A stretch of DNA of 64,000 nt, from contig NZ_JBBIUQ010000002.1 of NCBI RefSeq assembly GCF_037440165.1, forward strand, positions 62,001 through 126,000. Reading direction: 5' to 3'. A program made the translations under genes and the position numbers. Source of the DNA: Ignavibacterium sp037440165 (GTDB lineage: Bacteria; Bacteroidota; Ignavibacteria; Ignavibacteriales; Ignavibacteriaceae). Positions 52,345 to 61,817 of the stretch are shown in pieces. Below the pieces are notes generated by a model. That model searched no databases and was not told the origin of the DNA. It saw only the letters and a list, made by a program, of their open reading frames with translations. Each line of letters opens with the position of its first letter. The first letter of the stretch is position 1.

Positions 52345-52371
52345 ACCCGGCTTTTACAGCCGGGTTTTTTT
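52345..52371 (+). terminator. Rho-independent terminator after rlpA
   Basis: ACCCGGCT pairs with AGCCGGGT around a five-base loop, followed by seven T. The annotated ATG of the next gene starts at the end of this T-run, so that gene needs its own promoter or read-through. Confidence 0.93.
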
Positions 52372-52983
52372 ATGTCCTCTTTTGCCTTTTCTTTACTAAA
52401 TTTGTATATGCTTTGTCTGAAAAATAAATCCAATCCTGAATGGATTGTGTCAGCGTTAAAAAATCTTCCATCTGTTATTATGGACCATGCTCACTGTGAG
52501 AAGAAAGCAGCTGGTACTGGTATGAGCTTACTTTCAACTTATTTTGATAAAAAAGATATTTCCCTTGCAATGTCAGATTTGGTTGAGGAAGAAATAGATC
52601 ATTACCGCTCAGTTGTAAAGATTCTTGACAAAATGGGTTTAACACTTAGCCGGGATGAAGGAGATGAATATGCAAAAAAATTATTATCCTTTGTCCGTAA
52701 AAACGAGCCTGAAAGATTGATGGACAGATTTCTTACTTCAGGAATTATAGAAGCCCGTTCTTGCGAAAGACTCCAAATTTTGGCTGAAAATATTACTGAT
52801 ATCGAACTAAGAAATTTTTATAAAGAATTATCTGATTCCGAAGCCGGACATTATGTTAATTTTGTAAAATTAGCAAAAATTTATTTCGAAGAGAGTGAAG
52901 TTAAAAAGCGTCTTGATGAGCTCACACAAATTGAAGCTGAAATTTTAAAAAATCTACCCAACAAACCTTTAATGCACGGATGA
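52372..52983 (+). CDS. MiaE-like tRNA 2-methylthio-N6-isopentenyl adenosine hydroxylase
   Basis: A 203-residue diiron protein of the MiaE fold. Ligand motifs are DHAHCEKKAA (near 37-46), EEEIDHYRSV (near 71-80), GIIEARSCERLQIL (about 122-135) and SDSEAGHYVNF (about 150-160), the usual Glu and His set. MiaE hydroxylates ms2i6A37 of tRNAs in an O2-dependent reaction. The ATG at 52372 abuts the rlpA terminator; a second ATG at 52408 would remove twelve residues and also fits the family start. The stop overlaps the next gene. Confidence 0.85.
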   Translation: MSSFAFSLLNLYMLCLKNKSNPEWIVSALKNLPSVIMDHAHCEKKAAGTGMSLLSTYFDKKDISLAMSDLVEEEIDHYRSVVKILDKMGLTLSRDEGDEYAKKLLSFVRKNEPERLMDRFLTSGIIEARSCERLQILAENITDIELRNFYKELSDSEAGHYVNFVKLAKIYFEESEVKKRLDELTQIEAEILKNLPNKPLMHG

Positions 52984-53537
52984 TGAAAAAACTAAATCTT
53001 GGATGCGGAAAAGATATCAGGGAAGGTTATGTTAATCTTGATATAGTGGATTACGGTGGAAATCAGATTCACGATATTAATTCTTTTCCATATCCTTTTG
53101 AAGATAATACCTTTGATGAGATTTTAGCTTCTCATATTCTCGAGCATATTAATAATTTTAACAAAACGATCACTGAACTTTATAGACTACTCAAACCCAA
53201 TGGAATTCTAATTGTTTATGCTCCTTTCTTCTTAAACACTAAGTATTTTGGAGACCCTGACCATAAAATTCCATTTTCAATCAGGACTTTTGATAATTAT
53301 GAGTATATCGGAAACCGCAGATTAAGGTTTTATGAAAAATGGAAGCTGAACCACAGAACTAACTATGAAACAGGTGCACAGTTTGAAGTATTAGAGAAAA
53401 AATTCATCACATCTCACTTTCCAATAATGCGATGGATGGATTTCATTGTAAATATTGAACCAGTTATTTATGAGAGATTTTTTGCAGGAATATTCTCACC
53501 CGAAGAAGTTTACTTTAAGCTGAGAGCCGTGAAATAA
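52980..53537 (+). CDS. Class I SAM-dependent methyltransferase
   Basis: A 185-residue enzyme with the SAM-binding motif NLGCG (6-10), motif II with VNLDIVD, and a post-I region LASHILEHINNF followed by LLKPNGILIVYAPFF. The family contains small-molecule and glycan methyltransferases; the substrate is unknown. The first ATG overlaps the MiaE-like stop (ATGA); a second ATG three bases on is equally possible. It is convergent with trhO with one base between the stops. Confidence 0.85.
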   Translation: MMKKLNLGCGKDIREGYVNLDIVDYGGNQIHDINSFPYPFEDNTFDEILASHILEHINNFNKTITELYRLLKPNGILIVYAPFFLNTKYFGDPDHKIPFSIRTFDNYEYIGNRRLRFYEKWKLNHRTNYETGAQFEVLEKKFITSHFPIMRWMDFIVNIEPVIYERFFAGIFSPEEVYFKLRAVK

Positions 53538-53538
53538 T

Positions 53539-54429
53539 TTAACCGTGATATACTTTCCTTTTATTTTGACTTCTACGGCATTCTTCTGAGCAGCAGTAAT
53601 CATTCTTTACCTTACAGTGGTGGCAGCAGACAATAATCCTATCACAATCTACACTGTGGCAGTTGATATAATATGAAGTAGGAACTCCGCAAAAATGGCA
53701 TTTTGCAATATGTTTTAATTCCGGTTTTGAGTTTGGAAGAACAACTCTTCTCTCATCAAATACAAACATTCCTCCTTCCCAATAAGTATCTGGATATTTC
53801 TTGATGAAATTGAATATGCCACCATTTATCTGATAAACTTCCTTAAAACCTTTTTCAACAAGATATGCCGAAGCTTTTTCGCATCTGATTCCACCTGTAC
53901 AATAAGTAACTACTGGTTTATCTATATACTTCACAAGCTCTTCATCAACATATTTTTTCCATTCCCGAAAATTCTTCAAAGGAGGCGTGATTGCATTCTT
54001 AAATCTTCCGATCATGCTCTCATACCAGTTTCGTGCATCAACGATAACGAACTCTTTGCCTTCTTCATAAAATCTGAGTAAATCTTCCGGGGAAAGTTTT
54101 TTACCTCCGTGTTCAAGTTTCACATCCTGTAGATTGCCGTGAACAATTTCTTTTTTTAGTCTGACATGCATTTTTTTAAAGGCGTGTTCTTCTGTATCAT
54201 CTTCTTTAAACCATATATCAGAAAATTTCGGATAACTTGTAAGATGTGCTTTATATTTTTCAATATTTCCCAGTGTACCTGAAACAGTTCCGTTTACACC
54301 CTCAGCAGCAAAAAATACTCGTCCGCGAATATCATGCTGAAGGCACCAGTCCAGGTGATCTTCAACAAGTTTTTCCGGATTCTCTACATTAACATATTTA
54401 TAAAAAAGAAGTACTTTATATTTACTCAT
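53539..54429 (-). CDS. trhO: tRNA uridine-34 hydroxylase TrhO (rhodanese family)
   Basis: A 296-residue YceA/TrhO-type protein that hydroxylates U34 of tRNA in an O2-dependent step. It has the N-terminal acylphosphatase-like domain, a rhodanese domain with the active Cys in VTYCTGGIRCEKA (near 179-191) and the C-terminal Cys/His-rich zinc-like region (about 245-290, with CHFCGVP, CHSVDC and CCHHC). Length and order match TrhO. With MiaE-like hydroxylase nearby, two O2-dependent wobble or anticodon-loop modifications are clustered. Confidence 0.93.
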   Translation of the reverse strand: MSKYKVLLFYKYVNVENPEKLVEDHLDWCLQHDIRGRVFFAAEGVNGTVSGTLGNIEKYKAHLTSYPKFSDIWFKEDDTEEHAFKKMHVRLKKEIVHGNLQDVKLEHGGKKLSPEDLLRFYEEGKEFVIVDARNWYESMIGRFKNAITPPLKNFREWKKYVDEELVKYIDKPVVTYCTGGIRCEKASAYLVEKGFKEVYQINGGIFNFIKKYPDTYWEGGMFVFDERRVVLPNSKPELKHIAKCHFCGVPTSYYINCHSVDCDRIIVCCHHCKVKNDYCCSEECRRSQNKRKVYHG

Positions 54430-54521
54430 AGCTCAATCAAAAATTTTGGGGTGTAAAAATAGTAAATGAATTGAATGAATTAAATATTTTAGATGCTAAT
54501 GATAAGACTTTCAGGGATAAA

Positions 54522-55922
54522 TTATTCTCCCTGCGCTTTTGAATAACCTAATTCACCATCAAATAATTGAAGTTTTTCTATGTGCATCCATTTAATTCCA
54601 CTTGCTGAAACTTCTTTGATAAGAGTAAAAATTTCTTCATCACCAATATTCATCAAATTACCATTTTCATCTCTGGATACATATCTGCATCTATGATGAT
54701 CAACCAGCCAGATTTGAGGCATCGGTCCGGGATAAACTTTTGTTCCTCTGTTAGATATCATCTTAAGTTTAAGTTTACCAACCTGTTCCGGCATTTTGGG
54801 AATCCCGCCGGGATTTTCCACAAAGATATCTACGCCGTGACAATCTTCTACTACTTCCTTATGCACAGGAAGTAATTCACTGTAAATTCTTAATGGAGAA
54901 GGTTCTTTGAATTCATTTTTCGCAGGAGGTTCAAGATGATTTATTATAGCATCTGCAAATTCCATCGTTCCTGCTTTTCCGCCAAGGTCTCTGGTTTTTA
55001 TTCCATCTTTAAGGGTTTCTATGAGAGCTTTTTCAATTCTGTTTTTCGTCTGATGAAGTCCAATATGCTGAAGCAATTGAAATGATGAAAGTAACAGAGC
55101 AGTGGGATTGGCTATTCCCTGTCCTGCTATATCAGGTGCTGAGCCGTGAACAGATTCAAAAATCGCAATATCATCGCCGATATTTCCGCCTGGAGCAACA
55201 CCTAAACCTCCAACTAAACCGGCCGATAAATCACTCACAATATCTCCATAAAGATTTGGTAAAACCAAAACATCAAATCTTTCAGGATTAATAACAAGCT
55301 GCATACAAGTGTTATCAACAATTAAATCGCTTGATTGGATTTCCGGATAATCTGCAGCCACTTCATAAAAGCACTTCAGGAAAAGTCCATCAGTAAGTTT
55401 ATGAATATTTGCTTTATGAACAGCCATTACTTTTTTTCTGCCATAAAGTTTAGCCATTTCAAAAGCATACTTTGCAATTCTTATAGAACCAGGACGAGTT
55501 ATAAGTTTCAATCCCTGAGCTACATCAGCGGTTTGATGATGCTCAATTCCACCATATGTATCTTCAATATTTTCACGAACAATAATTAAATCCACATTGT
55601 CAAATCTTGTTCTTACACCGGGTAACGATTTAGCTGGTCTTACATTTGCATAAAGCTCAAGTGATTTTCTCAGAGTTACATTAACAGATTTATGTCCTGT
55701 ACCAACAGGAGTAGTAGTAGGTCCTTTCAAAGCAACTTTATATTTCTGGATTGCCTGGAAAGTATCATCCGGAATTCCAGTAGGAAGTTTATCAATAACA
55801 TTCAAACCAGCCTGCTTTTCTATCCATGTAATGGGAACCTTGGCAGCATCAAATATTTTTACTACGGCATCGGAAATTTCCGGTCCAATGCCATCACCCT
55901 TAATTAATACAACTCTAAACAT
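54522..55922 (-). CDS. icd: Isocitrate dehydrogenase, long type with C-terminal extension
   Basis: A 466-residue member of the isocitrate/isopropylmalate dehydrogenase family. The substrate-binding loop VNVTLRKSLELYANVRPAKS (about 83-102), IVRENIEDTYGG (about 112) and the NAD(P) region HGSAPDIAGQGIANPTA are visible, followed by an extra C-terminal domain of about 110 residues, as in Thermus and Rickettsia enzymes. It decarboxylates isocitrate to 2-oxoglutarate in the TCA cycle. Cofactor choice cannot be assigned confidently. It is monocistronic between trhO and a histidine kinase. Confidence 0.93.
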   Translation of the reverse strand: MFRVVLIKGDGIGPEISDAVVKIFDAAKVPITWIEKQAGLNVIDKLPTGIPDDTFQAIQKYKVALKGPTTTPVGTGHKSVNVTLRKSLELYANVRPAKSLPGVRTRFDNVDLIIVRENIEDTYGGIEHHQTADVAQGLKLITRPGSIRIAKYAFEMAKLYGRKKVMAVHKANIHKLTDGLFLKCFYEVAADYPEIQSSDLIVDNTCMQLVINPERFDVLVLPNLYGDIVSDLSAGLVGGLGVAPGGNIGDDIAIFESVHGSAPDIAGQGIANPTALLLSSFQLLQHIGLHQTKNRIEKALIETLKDGIKTRDLGGKAGTMEFADAIINHLEPPAKNEFKEPSPLRIYSELLPVHKEVVEDCHGVDIFVENPGGIPKMPEQVGKLKLKMISNRGTKVYPGPMPQIWLVDHHRCRYVSRDENGNLMNIGDEEIFTLIKEVSASGIKWMHIEKLQLFDGELGYSKAQGE

Positions 55923-56007
55923 TAAATGAACCTTTGAAATTATGTTATGAAATAATCGGTGTGCAAATATAATGAAGTTAATCCAGAGGGCTCGACAGAG
56001 CTTTTAA

Positions 56008-57951
56008 TTACTTCTCTATAGATTTAGTAGTGTCTAAATTTTTCAAGAGTGATATATCTATTTCTTTTTCAAATACAACTGAAAAGACAGACCCTTTACC
56101 CTTTTCACTTTCAACATGAATTTCCGCATGATTTATCTCAGCATATTTCTTCACTAATGCAAGCCCAAGACCGTTACCTTCATACTCTCGTTTATGACCA
56201 GAATGTTCCTGGGAAAACGGCGTGAAAATATTCTGGAGGTATTCTTTACTCATTCCAATTCCTGTATCCCGGACTTCAACTTTAAGTTTTTTATTTGGCT
56301 GCTCTCTTAAAATAACATCGATAAATCCTTTTTGAGTGTATTTGATTGCATTACCAATCAGATTCTGGAATATCTGATTTACTGTGTAACGATCAGCTGT
56401 TATAAAGGTGCTGCCAGCGAGATTAGTAAAGTTAAGAGTAAGTCCTTTATCCTCAATTAAGGATCTGAACTCTTCGGTTAATTTCTTGAGATCATTTGAC
56501 AAACTGAAACTTTCGTAATGTGGTTTATAGTTTCCACTTTGTACTGATGACATATTTAAAATCATATCAATTGTCCTGTGTAAGCGTTTTCCTGCACTCT
56601 TTACTGAATCAAGAATTACTTTCATTTCATCATCGCCCTGAGGAATTAAATCTTCAAAGAGTGGAATTGATGTGAGAATAACATTTAACGGGGTTCTGAT
56701 TTCGTGTGACATCTGTGCAAGAAAAGCCGTCTTTAGCTTATCAGATTGTTCTGCTCTTTCAAGTGCTTTCATCAGTTCCTGCTGGGCTCGTTTTATTGCA
56801 GTAATATCAAGCAGCTGCATAATATAATGTTCTATATCGACATTATCGTCTTCAACACCAACTGATTTTACAATTACATTGATTTCTTTTCCATCTTTCT
56901 TGATAAGTTTCTTTTCAGCATTGATATCAGAAATTCTGATTACACTTTCATTTTTACTGTTCTTTGTAATGAAAAACGGGATTTCATCTTTTTCAAATAA
57001 ATATTTAATCGGAACTCCAAGTAATTCATCGGTTGTGTAATCAAGCGTGTCACAGAAAGATTTGTTAACGCTCATAATTCTTCCTTCGGAAGAGATTATC
57101 ACCATTCCAATAGGTGCATTTTCAAAAAGCAGCTTAAACTGTTCCTCACTTTTTCTTAATATTCTTTTAGCTGCTTCCTGTTCAGAAATTTCTGCTCCGA
57201 CTTCAGATAATTTATCACGCAAAGCATCAGCAATTTTCTGATCAAGTTTTTCATTATTCTCTATTTTTTGCTGAAGTTCATCAAGCACATCATTAATTTT
57301 CTCTACGAGCAAACCTAATTCGTTCTTTCCTTCATACTTTATTTTAACTGTGTAATTGCCTTTAATAGTTCGGTCTAATGCATTAATTATTGCGATAATT
57401 GGTCTGAATGACAGCAGACTTAAAATATAGGTTATAATAATTCCCGTTAGAAGAATTGTTAAACTGAATAATGCTGTTAATAATTTGATTCTTTGAAGTT
57501 TTGAGATCTGATCGGCAGCTATAAATCCTGCATAGAATTTTCCTGCGAGAATTTTTGTTGGATAAATTGGCTTGGCTGTTCTGTAAATTTGATTGTCCTG
57601 AGAAATACCGCCATCAATGTCTGACCTGATATAAAGATACTTTTCAGCCACACCAAGATTGATTGCATCAATTAGTTTTCCTCTGCTGTTTTCAATCACA
57701 AGATATTCAGCATCGTTAAGTTGAGCTAATTTTAGCAGAAGGTCTTTATTATCGATTGAATCTGTCCAAAAGAATTGTGGATTTTGTTCAAGATAGTTTT
57801 CAAAAATGGAGGCTTTATATTCAAATTTTTCTTTAAGGTCAGTTTCGAATTTATCAGTTGTAAAAACATATACAACAGCCGCAACTATAATAAAGAAAAT
57901 AGCAAATTCAATGGTGAGCTTTAGCTGTAGTTTCTGCGAATAATTTTTCAT
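56008..57951 (-). CDS. Membrane sensor histidine kinase with HAMP and PAS
   Basis: A 647-residue kinase. From the ATG at 57951, which has GGGGAC upstream, the first transmembrane helix lies at 12-31. An extracytoplasmic sensor of about 120 residues, a second helix (about 155-178), HAMP (about 180-235), a coiled coil, a PAS domain (about 270-395) with the LLDITAIKRAQQEL linker, HisKA with H416 in SHEIRTP and a HATPase with NGLGLALVKKYAE follow. A longer frame to 58005 lacks a ribosome-binding site. The signal is unknown and no partner regulator is adjacent. Confidence 0.93.
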   Translation of the reverse strand: MKNYSQKLQLKLTIEFAIFFIIVAAVVYVFTTDKFETDLKEKFEYKASIFENYLEQNPQFFWTDSIDNKDLLLKLAQLNDAEYLVIENSRGKLIDAINLGVAEKYLYIRSDIDGGISQDNQIYRTAKPIYPTKILAGKFYAGFIAADQISKLQRIKLLTALFSLTILLTGIIITYILSLLSFRPIIAIINALDRTIKGNYTVKIKYEGKNELGLLVEKINDVLDELQQKIENNEKLDQKIADALRDKLSEVGAEISEQEAAKRILRKSEEQFKLLFENAPIGMVIISSEGRIMSVNKSFCDTLDYTTDELLGVPIKYLFEKDEIPFFITKNSKNESVIRISDINAEKKLIKKDGKEINVIVKSVGVEDDNVDIEHYIMQLLDITAIKRAQQELMKALERAEQSDKLKTAFLAQMSHEIRTPLNVILTSIPLFEDLIPQGDDEMKVILDSVKSAGKRLHRTIDMILNMSSVQSGNYKPHYESFSLSNDLKKLTEEFRSLIEDKGLTLNFTNLAGSTFITADRYTVNQIFQNLIGNAIKYTQKGFIDVILREQPNKKLKVEVRDTGIGMSKEYLQNIFTPFSQEHSGHKREYEGNGLGLALVKKYAEINHAEIHVESEKGKGSVFSVVFEKEIDISLLKNLDTTKSIEK

Positions 57952-58107
57952 AAAAGTCCCCGAAGAATCAAATCCTTTTTTATTTAGGTTAATTAATTTA
58001 CCCAAAGATTATACCGATAGAAATATTTAATTTATTGATTAAAATGCAGTGTAAGGGATGAAAATTTGCACCAATTTGAGAATATTTTTGAAAAAATAAC
58101 TTATTGG

Positions 58108-59451
58108 TTATTTGATGTATTTATCAATATAGGATTGAACATCGAATTTTCTTTTAGCACCATTGAAATTCATATAACGGACTTTTCCAAAAACTGGTCT
58201 TTCAGTCCACGCACGATCATGAACTCCACCGATTGACCAGGCACAACCTACATAGCCATTTGGGTCTCTGCCATCAAGTTCATATTTATCATTCAGGTCA
58301 ATTGCAATCCTCAGTGCTTCTTTAGGAGACTTACTCCATTCAAGAATTTTTTTTGCCCAATACATTCTCACATATCCGTGCATTTTACCGGTTGTGACCA
58401 TTTCCATTTGAGCAGCATTCCATAATTCTTCATGAGTTTTTGCTTGTTCAAACTCTTCTAATGTGTATGTAAATTCTCTTTTATCTTTTCTATGATCGTT
58501 CAAAGTTTTTTTTGCCCAATCAGGAAATCCTTCGAATGAATCATACTTGGGATTGTAATAACAAAAGTTGTCCGCTAATTCTCTTCGAACAATAAGTTCT
58601 TCAAGAAATGCTTCTGCGGAAGGATTTTTTTTATAAAATTGCTCAACAGTAAGTGCAACTCTTTGTGCTGAGATTTGACCAAAATGTAAATAAGGTGAAA
58701 GATTTGATAAGGCATTTTTATTCGGATCGTTTCTGTCTTCTGAGTATTTATCTAATTTGTTATCAAGAAATTCTTTTAATGAAATTTGTGCGTTCACTTC
58801 TCCAGGTTTAATCCAATCAACCTCTTTAACATTTTTATTTACTTCAAGTGAATTGATTATTTCAGTCCAATTAATTTTTTCTGATTGAAGTTCAGATGAC
58901 TTCATTTTTTTAAGTTCGGGGAATTCATCTAAAAATTCCGGTAATGCTTTATGAATTTTAGGTCGAATTGTGTAGGCACCAAACTCGACTTTGTTAGAAA
59001 CAAAAATACAAGGAACGATGTTGTGAGCGTCAACTTCAAAGAAAGGAATATTGATTTTTTTTGCAACATCTCTTTTCCATATTCGTTTAATCTTAAGAGG
59101 ATCAAAATCTGAGACTAAAATTGATGCGTTTAAATCATTAAGAACTCGTGGAATCACAAAATCAGGATTTCCTTGTGTCAGGAAGAAAGGTATGTTAAAC
59201 TTCTTAAGCTCGGACTCAACTTGTTGCAGTCCTTTTAGCATAAATCCATATTGCCGGATTGTTGCTCCCAGGAAATTTGGAACAAGATTGAAAACAACTC
59301 CTAAATTTTTTTTCTTTTCTAACGCCAATTTCTGTGAATATAGCAAAGCCCAGTTATCGTGAACACGCTGATCGCGGCTCATCCAGTAGATAACCGGGCC
59401 ATTTGTTTCATTACCTTTCTGAAGTAGTCTTACTCGCTTTTCATTAATCAT
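58108..59451 (-). CDS. phr: Class II CPD photolyase
   Basis: A 447-residue FAD enzyme that splits cyclobutane pyrimidine dimers with light. The class II start PVIYWMSRDQRVHDNWALLY (near 18-37), LSPYLHFGQIS (about 250), EELIVRRELADNFCYY (about 283) and GYVRMYWAKKILEW (about 356) are conserved; DPNGYVGCAWSIGG and HDRAWTERPVFGKVRYM close the FAD pocket. Length fits. Presence suggests exposure to light at least part of the time. Confidence 0.94.
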   Translation of the reverse strand: MINEKRVRLLQKGNETNGPVIYWMSRDQRVHDNWALLYSQKLALEKKKNLGVVFNLVPNFLGATIRQYGFMLKGLQQVESELKKFNIPFFLTQGNPDFVIPRVLNDLNASILVSDFDPLKIKRIWKRDVAKKINIPFFEVDAHNIVPCIFVSNKVEFGAYTIRPKIHKALPEFLDEFPELKKMKSSELQSEKINWTEIINSLEVNKNVKEVDWIKPGEVNAQISLKEFLDNKLDKYSEDRNDPNKNALSNLSPYLHFGQISAQRVALTVEQFYKKNPSAEAFLEELIVRRELADNFCYYNPKYDSFEGFPDWAKKTLNDHRKDKREFTYTLEEFEQAKTHEELWNAAQMEMVTTGKMHGYVRMYWAKKILEWSKSPKEALRIAIDLNDKYELDGRDPNGYVGCAWSIGGVHDRAWTERPVFGKVRYMNFNGAKRKFDVQSYIDKYIK

Positions 59452-59483
59452 TTAAGATATAATCTTTTCAACATTTAATGATT

Positions 59484-60083
59484 TTAATACTTAACACTGC
59501 AGCCATAAGGTGTTGAACTTTGTGTTGTTATTTGTTTACCATTCATTAATTCATCTAAAGCCGCTGATACAAAATTTCTTGCAGACATGAGATCTTCCAC
59601 ATCAGTTGTTGCTTTATCATCAATTCCGCCAGCATAAACAAGCTTCCCTTCAGCATTTATGATAAACATATGCGGAGTTGTTTTTGCGCCATACATTTTT
59701 CCAACTTTACCATTTTCGTCAACAAGATACGCGGTGAACTTTGCATTATGATCTTTGCTTCTTTTATTTATTTCATCAGCAGAGAAATTTCCTTGCTTGC
59801 CTGGTGCAGATGAACAGATTGCTAACCAGATAATTCCTTTGCTCGTGTATTTTTCCTGTAGTGATTGCATGTTTTTTGAATTATAATGCTTTTTAACGAA
59901 TGGGCAGTCATAGTTAATCCATTCCAATAAAACAATCTTTCCTTTGAAATCACTTAAAGAATGCTCTTTTCCATTTGAATCCTTGAGAGTAAAGTTTGGT
60001 GCCGACTCATTAAGCTTTGCCTGTTGTGCAAATAATGCTATTCCGAACAGCAAAACTATCAGAGTTATGAATTTGTTTTTCAT
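59484..60083 (-). CDS. Exported redoxin (AhpC/TSA-family thioredoxin-fold protein)
   Basis: A 199-residue protein with a signal peptide (1-20) and a peroxiredoxin/thioredoxin fold. The active Cys is in NYDCPFVKKHY (near 55); further Cys occur in AICSSAP and near the C-terminus (YGCSVKY). KTTPHMFIINAEGKLVYAGGIDD is the conserved cis-Pro and TPH region. It should reduce peroxides or protein disulphides in the periplasm. A DsbD-alpha-like gene lies 40 bases upstream on the same strand, so the pair may share electrons. Confidence 0.88.
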   Translation of the reverse strand: MKNKFITLIVLLFGIALFAQQAKLNESAPNFTLKDSNGKEHSLSDFKGKIVLLEWINYDCPFVKKHYNSKNMQSLQEKYTSKGIIWLAICSSAPGKQGNFSADEINKRSKDHNAKFTAYLVDENGKVGKMYGAKTTPHMFIINAEGKLVYAGGIDDKATTDVEDLMSARNFVSAALDELMNGKQITTQSSTPYGCSVKY

Positions 60084-60123
60084 TCGAACCTCCTTTTATT
60101 TGTTTAATGAATAAATGAAAATT

Positions 60124-60951
60124 TCATTCAATTTTTTGATTTACTTCAAAAGCTAATCTAGAATTTCCTTCTTCTGAGTTTAAATCAATTACTAAGATTC
60201 CATTAAGAGTGTCGGGAACTTTAGTTTTGAATGGGTCAAACTCAGCTGTCAATACTAATTCAGAACCAGACACAGTAAAATTTTGCACAACTGAGTTTTT
60301 AAAGATTCCATTTTCGTAAGGAATAAAATGAACATTCTTGATTTTGTTAATCTTAATTATTTCCGAAGAGATATTTATTAAAACAGAATCAGAAAAATTT
60401 TTTGCATACAATTTTAATTTATCATTTTTTACAGGAAGATTTGTGTATGCAGAAAAAAGTAAATCAGAATCTGCTTTGCTTGCAATATACATTTCATCGA
60501 GCCGTATTGTTCCGTTTATTTTCTGATTGAAAGGCTTACATACATCTTTACAAATAAGCGACTTTAAATTTACTTCTATTGTGATTTCATCTTGTATAAA
60601 ATTTTCTGGCATGTAAATATTAAATGGAAAAACAGCAACATCTTCATAACCGTAACTTGCATATCCTTCAAATTCAAAAATCTTTGGGACAATCCACTTT
60701 ATTTCTGAAACTTTAACATTTTCAGGCAGAATAAACTCAAACGAAGTTGGCATTCCGCTATCACCTGGATTTCGCCAGTAAATGTGCCATCCATCCTCAA
60801 GTCTTACTACAACTGCCGCATTTATATTTCTGCTTTTCTCCAAGGGAAATGAGTCAAAAATTATCTTTACTTCCGGCTCATTTTTCACTTGAGCAAATGC
60901 AGAAAAAACAAGCTGGAACAAGAATAAACTGTATAAAAGATTTTTAATCAT
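60124..60951 (-). CDS. Stand-alone DsbD alpha-domain-like exported protein
   Basis: A 275-residue protein with a signal peptide (about 1-20). Residues about 25-150 match the N-terminal domain of DsbD/ScsB: WHIYWRNPGDSGMPTSFEF, IPKIFEFEGYASYGYEDVAVFP and the redox Cys pair LICKDVCKPF (near 130-140). The membrane beta domain and C-terminal gamma domain of DsbD are absent. It probably passes electrons to periplasmic partners and needs a separate transmembrane reductase elsewhere. The redoxin gene follows 40 bases downstream. Confidence 0.82.
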   Translation of the reverse strand: MIKNLLYSLFLFQLVFSAFAQVKNEPEVKIIFDSFPLEKSRNINAAVVVRLEDGWHIYWRNPGDSGMPTSFEFILPENVKVSEIKWIVPKIFEFEGYASYGYEDVAVFPFNIYMPENFIQDEITIEVNLKSLICKDVCKPFNQKINGTIRLDEMYIASKADSDLLFSAYTNLPVKNDKLKLYAKNFSDSVLINISSEIIKINKIKNVHFIPYENGIFKNSVVQNFTVSGSELVLTAEFDPFKTKVPDTLNGILVIDLNSEEGNSRLAFEVNQKIE

Positions 60952-61021
60952 ACAAATGAATTTGAATTAAGATACTGTTAAACTTGGTCTGAAGTTATAA
61001 CAAGCGTTTCAAATAAAAAAT

Positions 61022-61810
61022 TCATTTAGAATTATCGGGTAATATTTCAATACCAACAGGACAATGATCAGAGCCCATAACTTCCGGCAAAATAAAAGCA
61101 TTCATTAGATTTGATTTGAAATTTTCTGAAATGAAGAAATAATCGATTCTCCATCCCACATTCCTTTCACGAGCATGGGTTTGCATATCCCACCAGGTAT
61201 AATTTCCAGGTTGATTGTTGAACATTCTGAAAGTATCAATGAATCCGTGAGATAAAAATTTATCAATCCATTGTCTTTCAATCGGTAAAAAGCCAGATGT
61301 TTTTTCGTTCTCTTTTGGTCGAGCAAGATCAATTTCGTTGTGAGCTGTATTTACATCACCACAAATTATAAGTTTTCTTCCTTGTTCAACAAGAGCATCT
61401 GCATATTCAAGAAACGCTTCATAAAAATCCATTTTATACTTCAGTCTTTCTTCAGACATCTTACCGTTTGGGAAATAGATATTGAGTAGAATAAAATCTT
61501 TGTAGTCAAGTATAAGAGTTCTACCCTCATCATCAAATTTAGGAATTCCAAAACCATATTTAACTTCAACGGGATTTTGTTTTGAGTAAACTACAACTCC
61601 GCTGTATCCTTTTTTAATTTTTGATGATGAGAAATAAGCTTCATAACCATTTATCGAAATTAATTCTTTCGGTAGCTGTTCAGGGTGAGCTTTGGACTCC
61701 TGCAGACAGAGAATATCCGGATTTTCCCTTAACACCCATTGAACAAATCCTTTTTTGTGAATTGCACGAATACCATTTACATTCTAGGAAAGCAGCCGAA
61801 TAGTTTTCAT
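61022..61810 (-). pseudogene. xth: Exodeoxyribonuclease III broken by an in-frame TAG codon
   Basis: From ATG at 61808-61810 the frame reads MKTIRLLS, then TAG at 61784-61786, then NVNGIRAIHKKGFVQW and the rest of an ExoIII/AP-endonuclease (262 codons in all). The TAG stands exactly where the family has Trp (SWNVNG), so one G-to-A change in TGG explains it. The downstream motifs LQESKA (metal Glu), CGDVNTAH, FIDTFR and GSDHCPVGI (catalytic Asp-His) are intact. A restart at GTG 61735 would lack the first strand and the active-site Asn, so it is unlikely to work. The alternative is a sequencing error. It lies eight bases after the VIT1 gene start direction and shares no overlap with it. Confidence 0.85.
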
Positions 61811-61817
61811 TGATTTC

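Noticed and set aside
52397..52404. Bacteroidetes-type -7 box (TAAATTTG) upstream of the MiaE-like gene
   Set aside because: No TTTG at the required distance; the nearest is 12 bases upstream instead of about 19-21.
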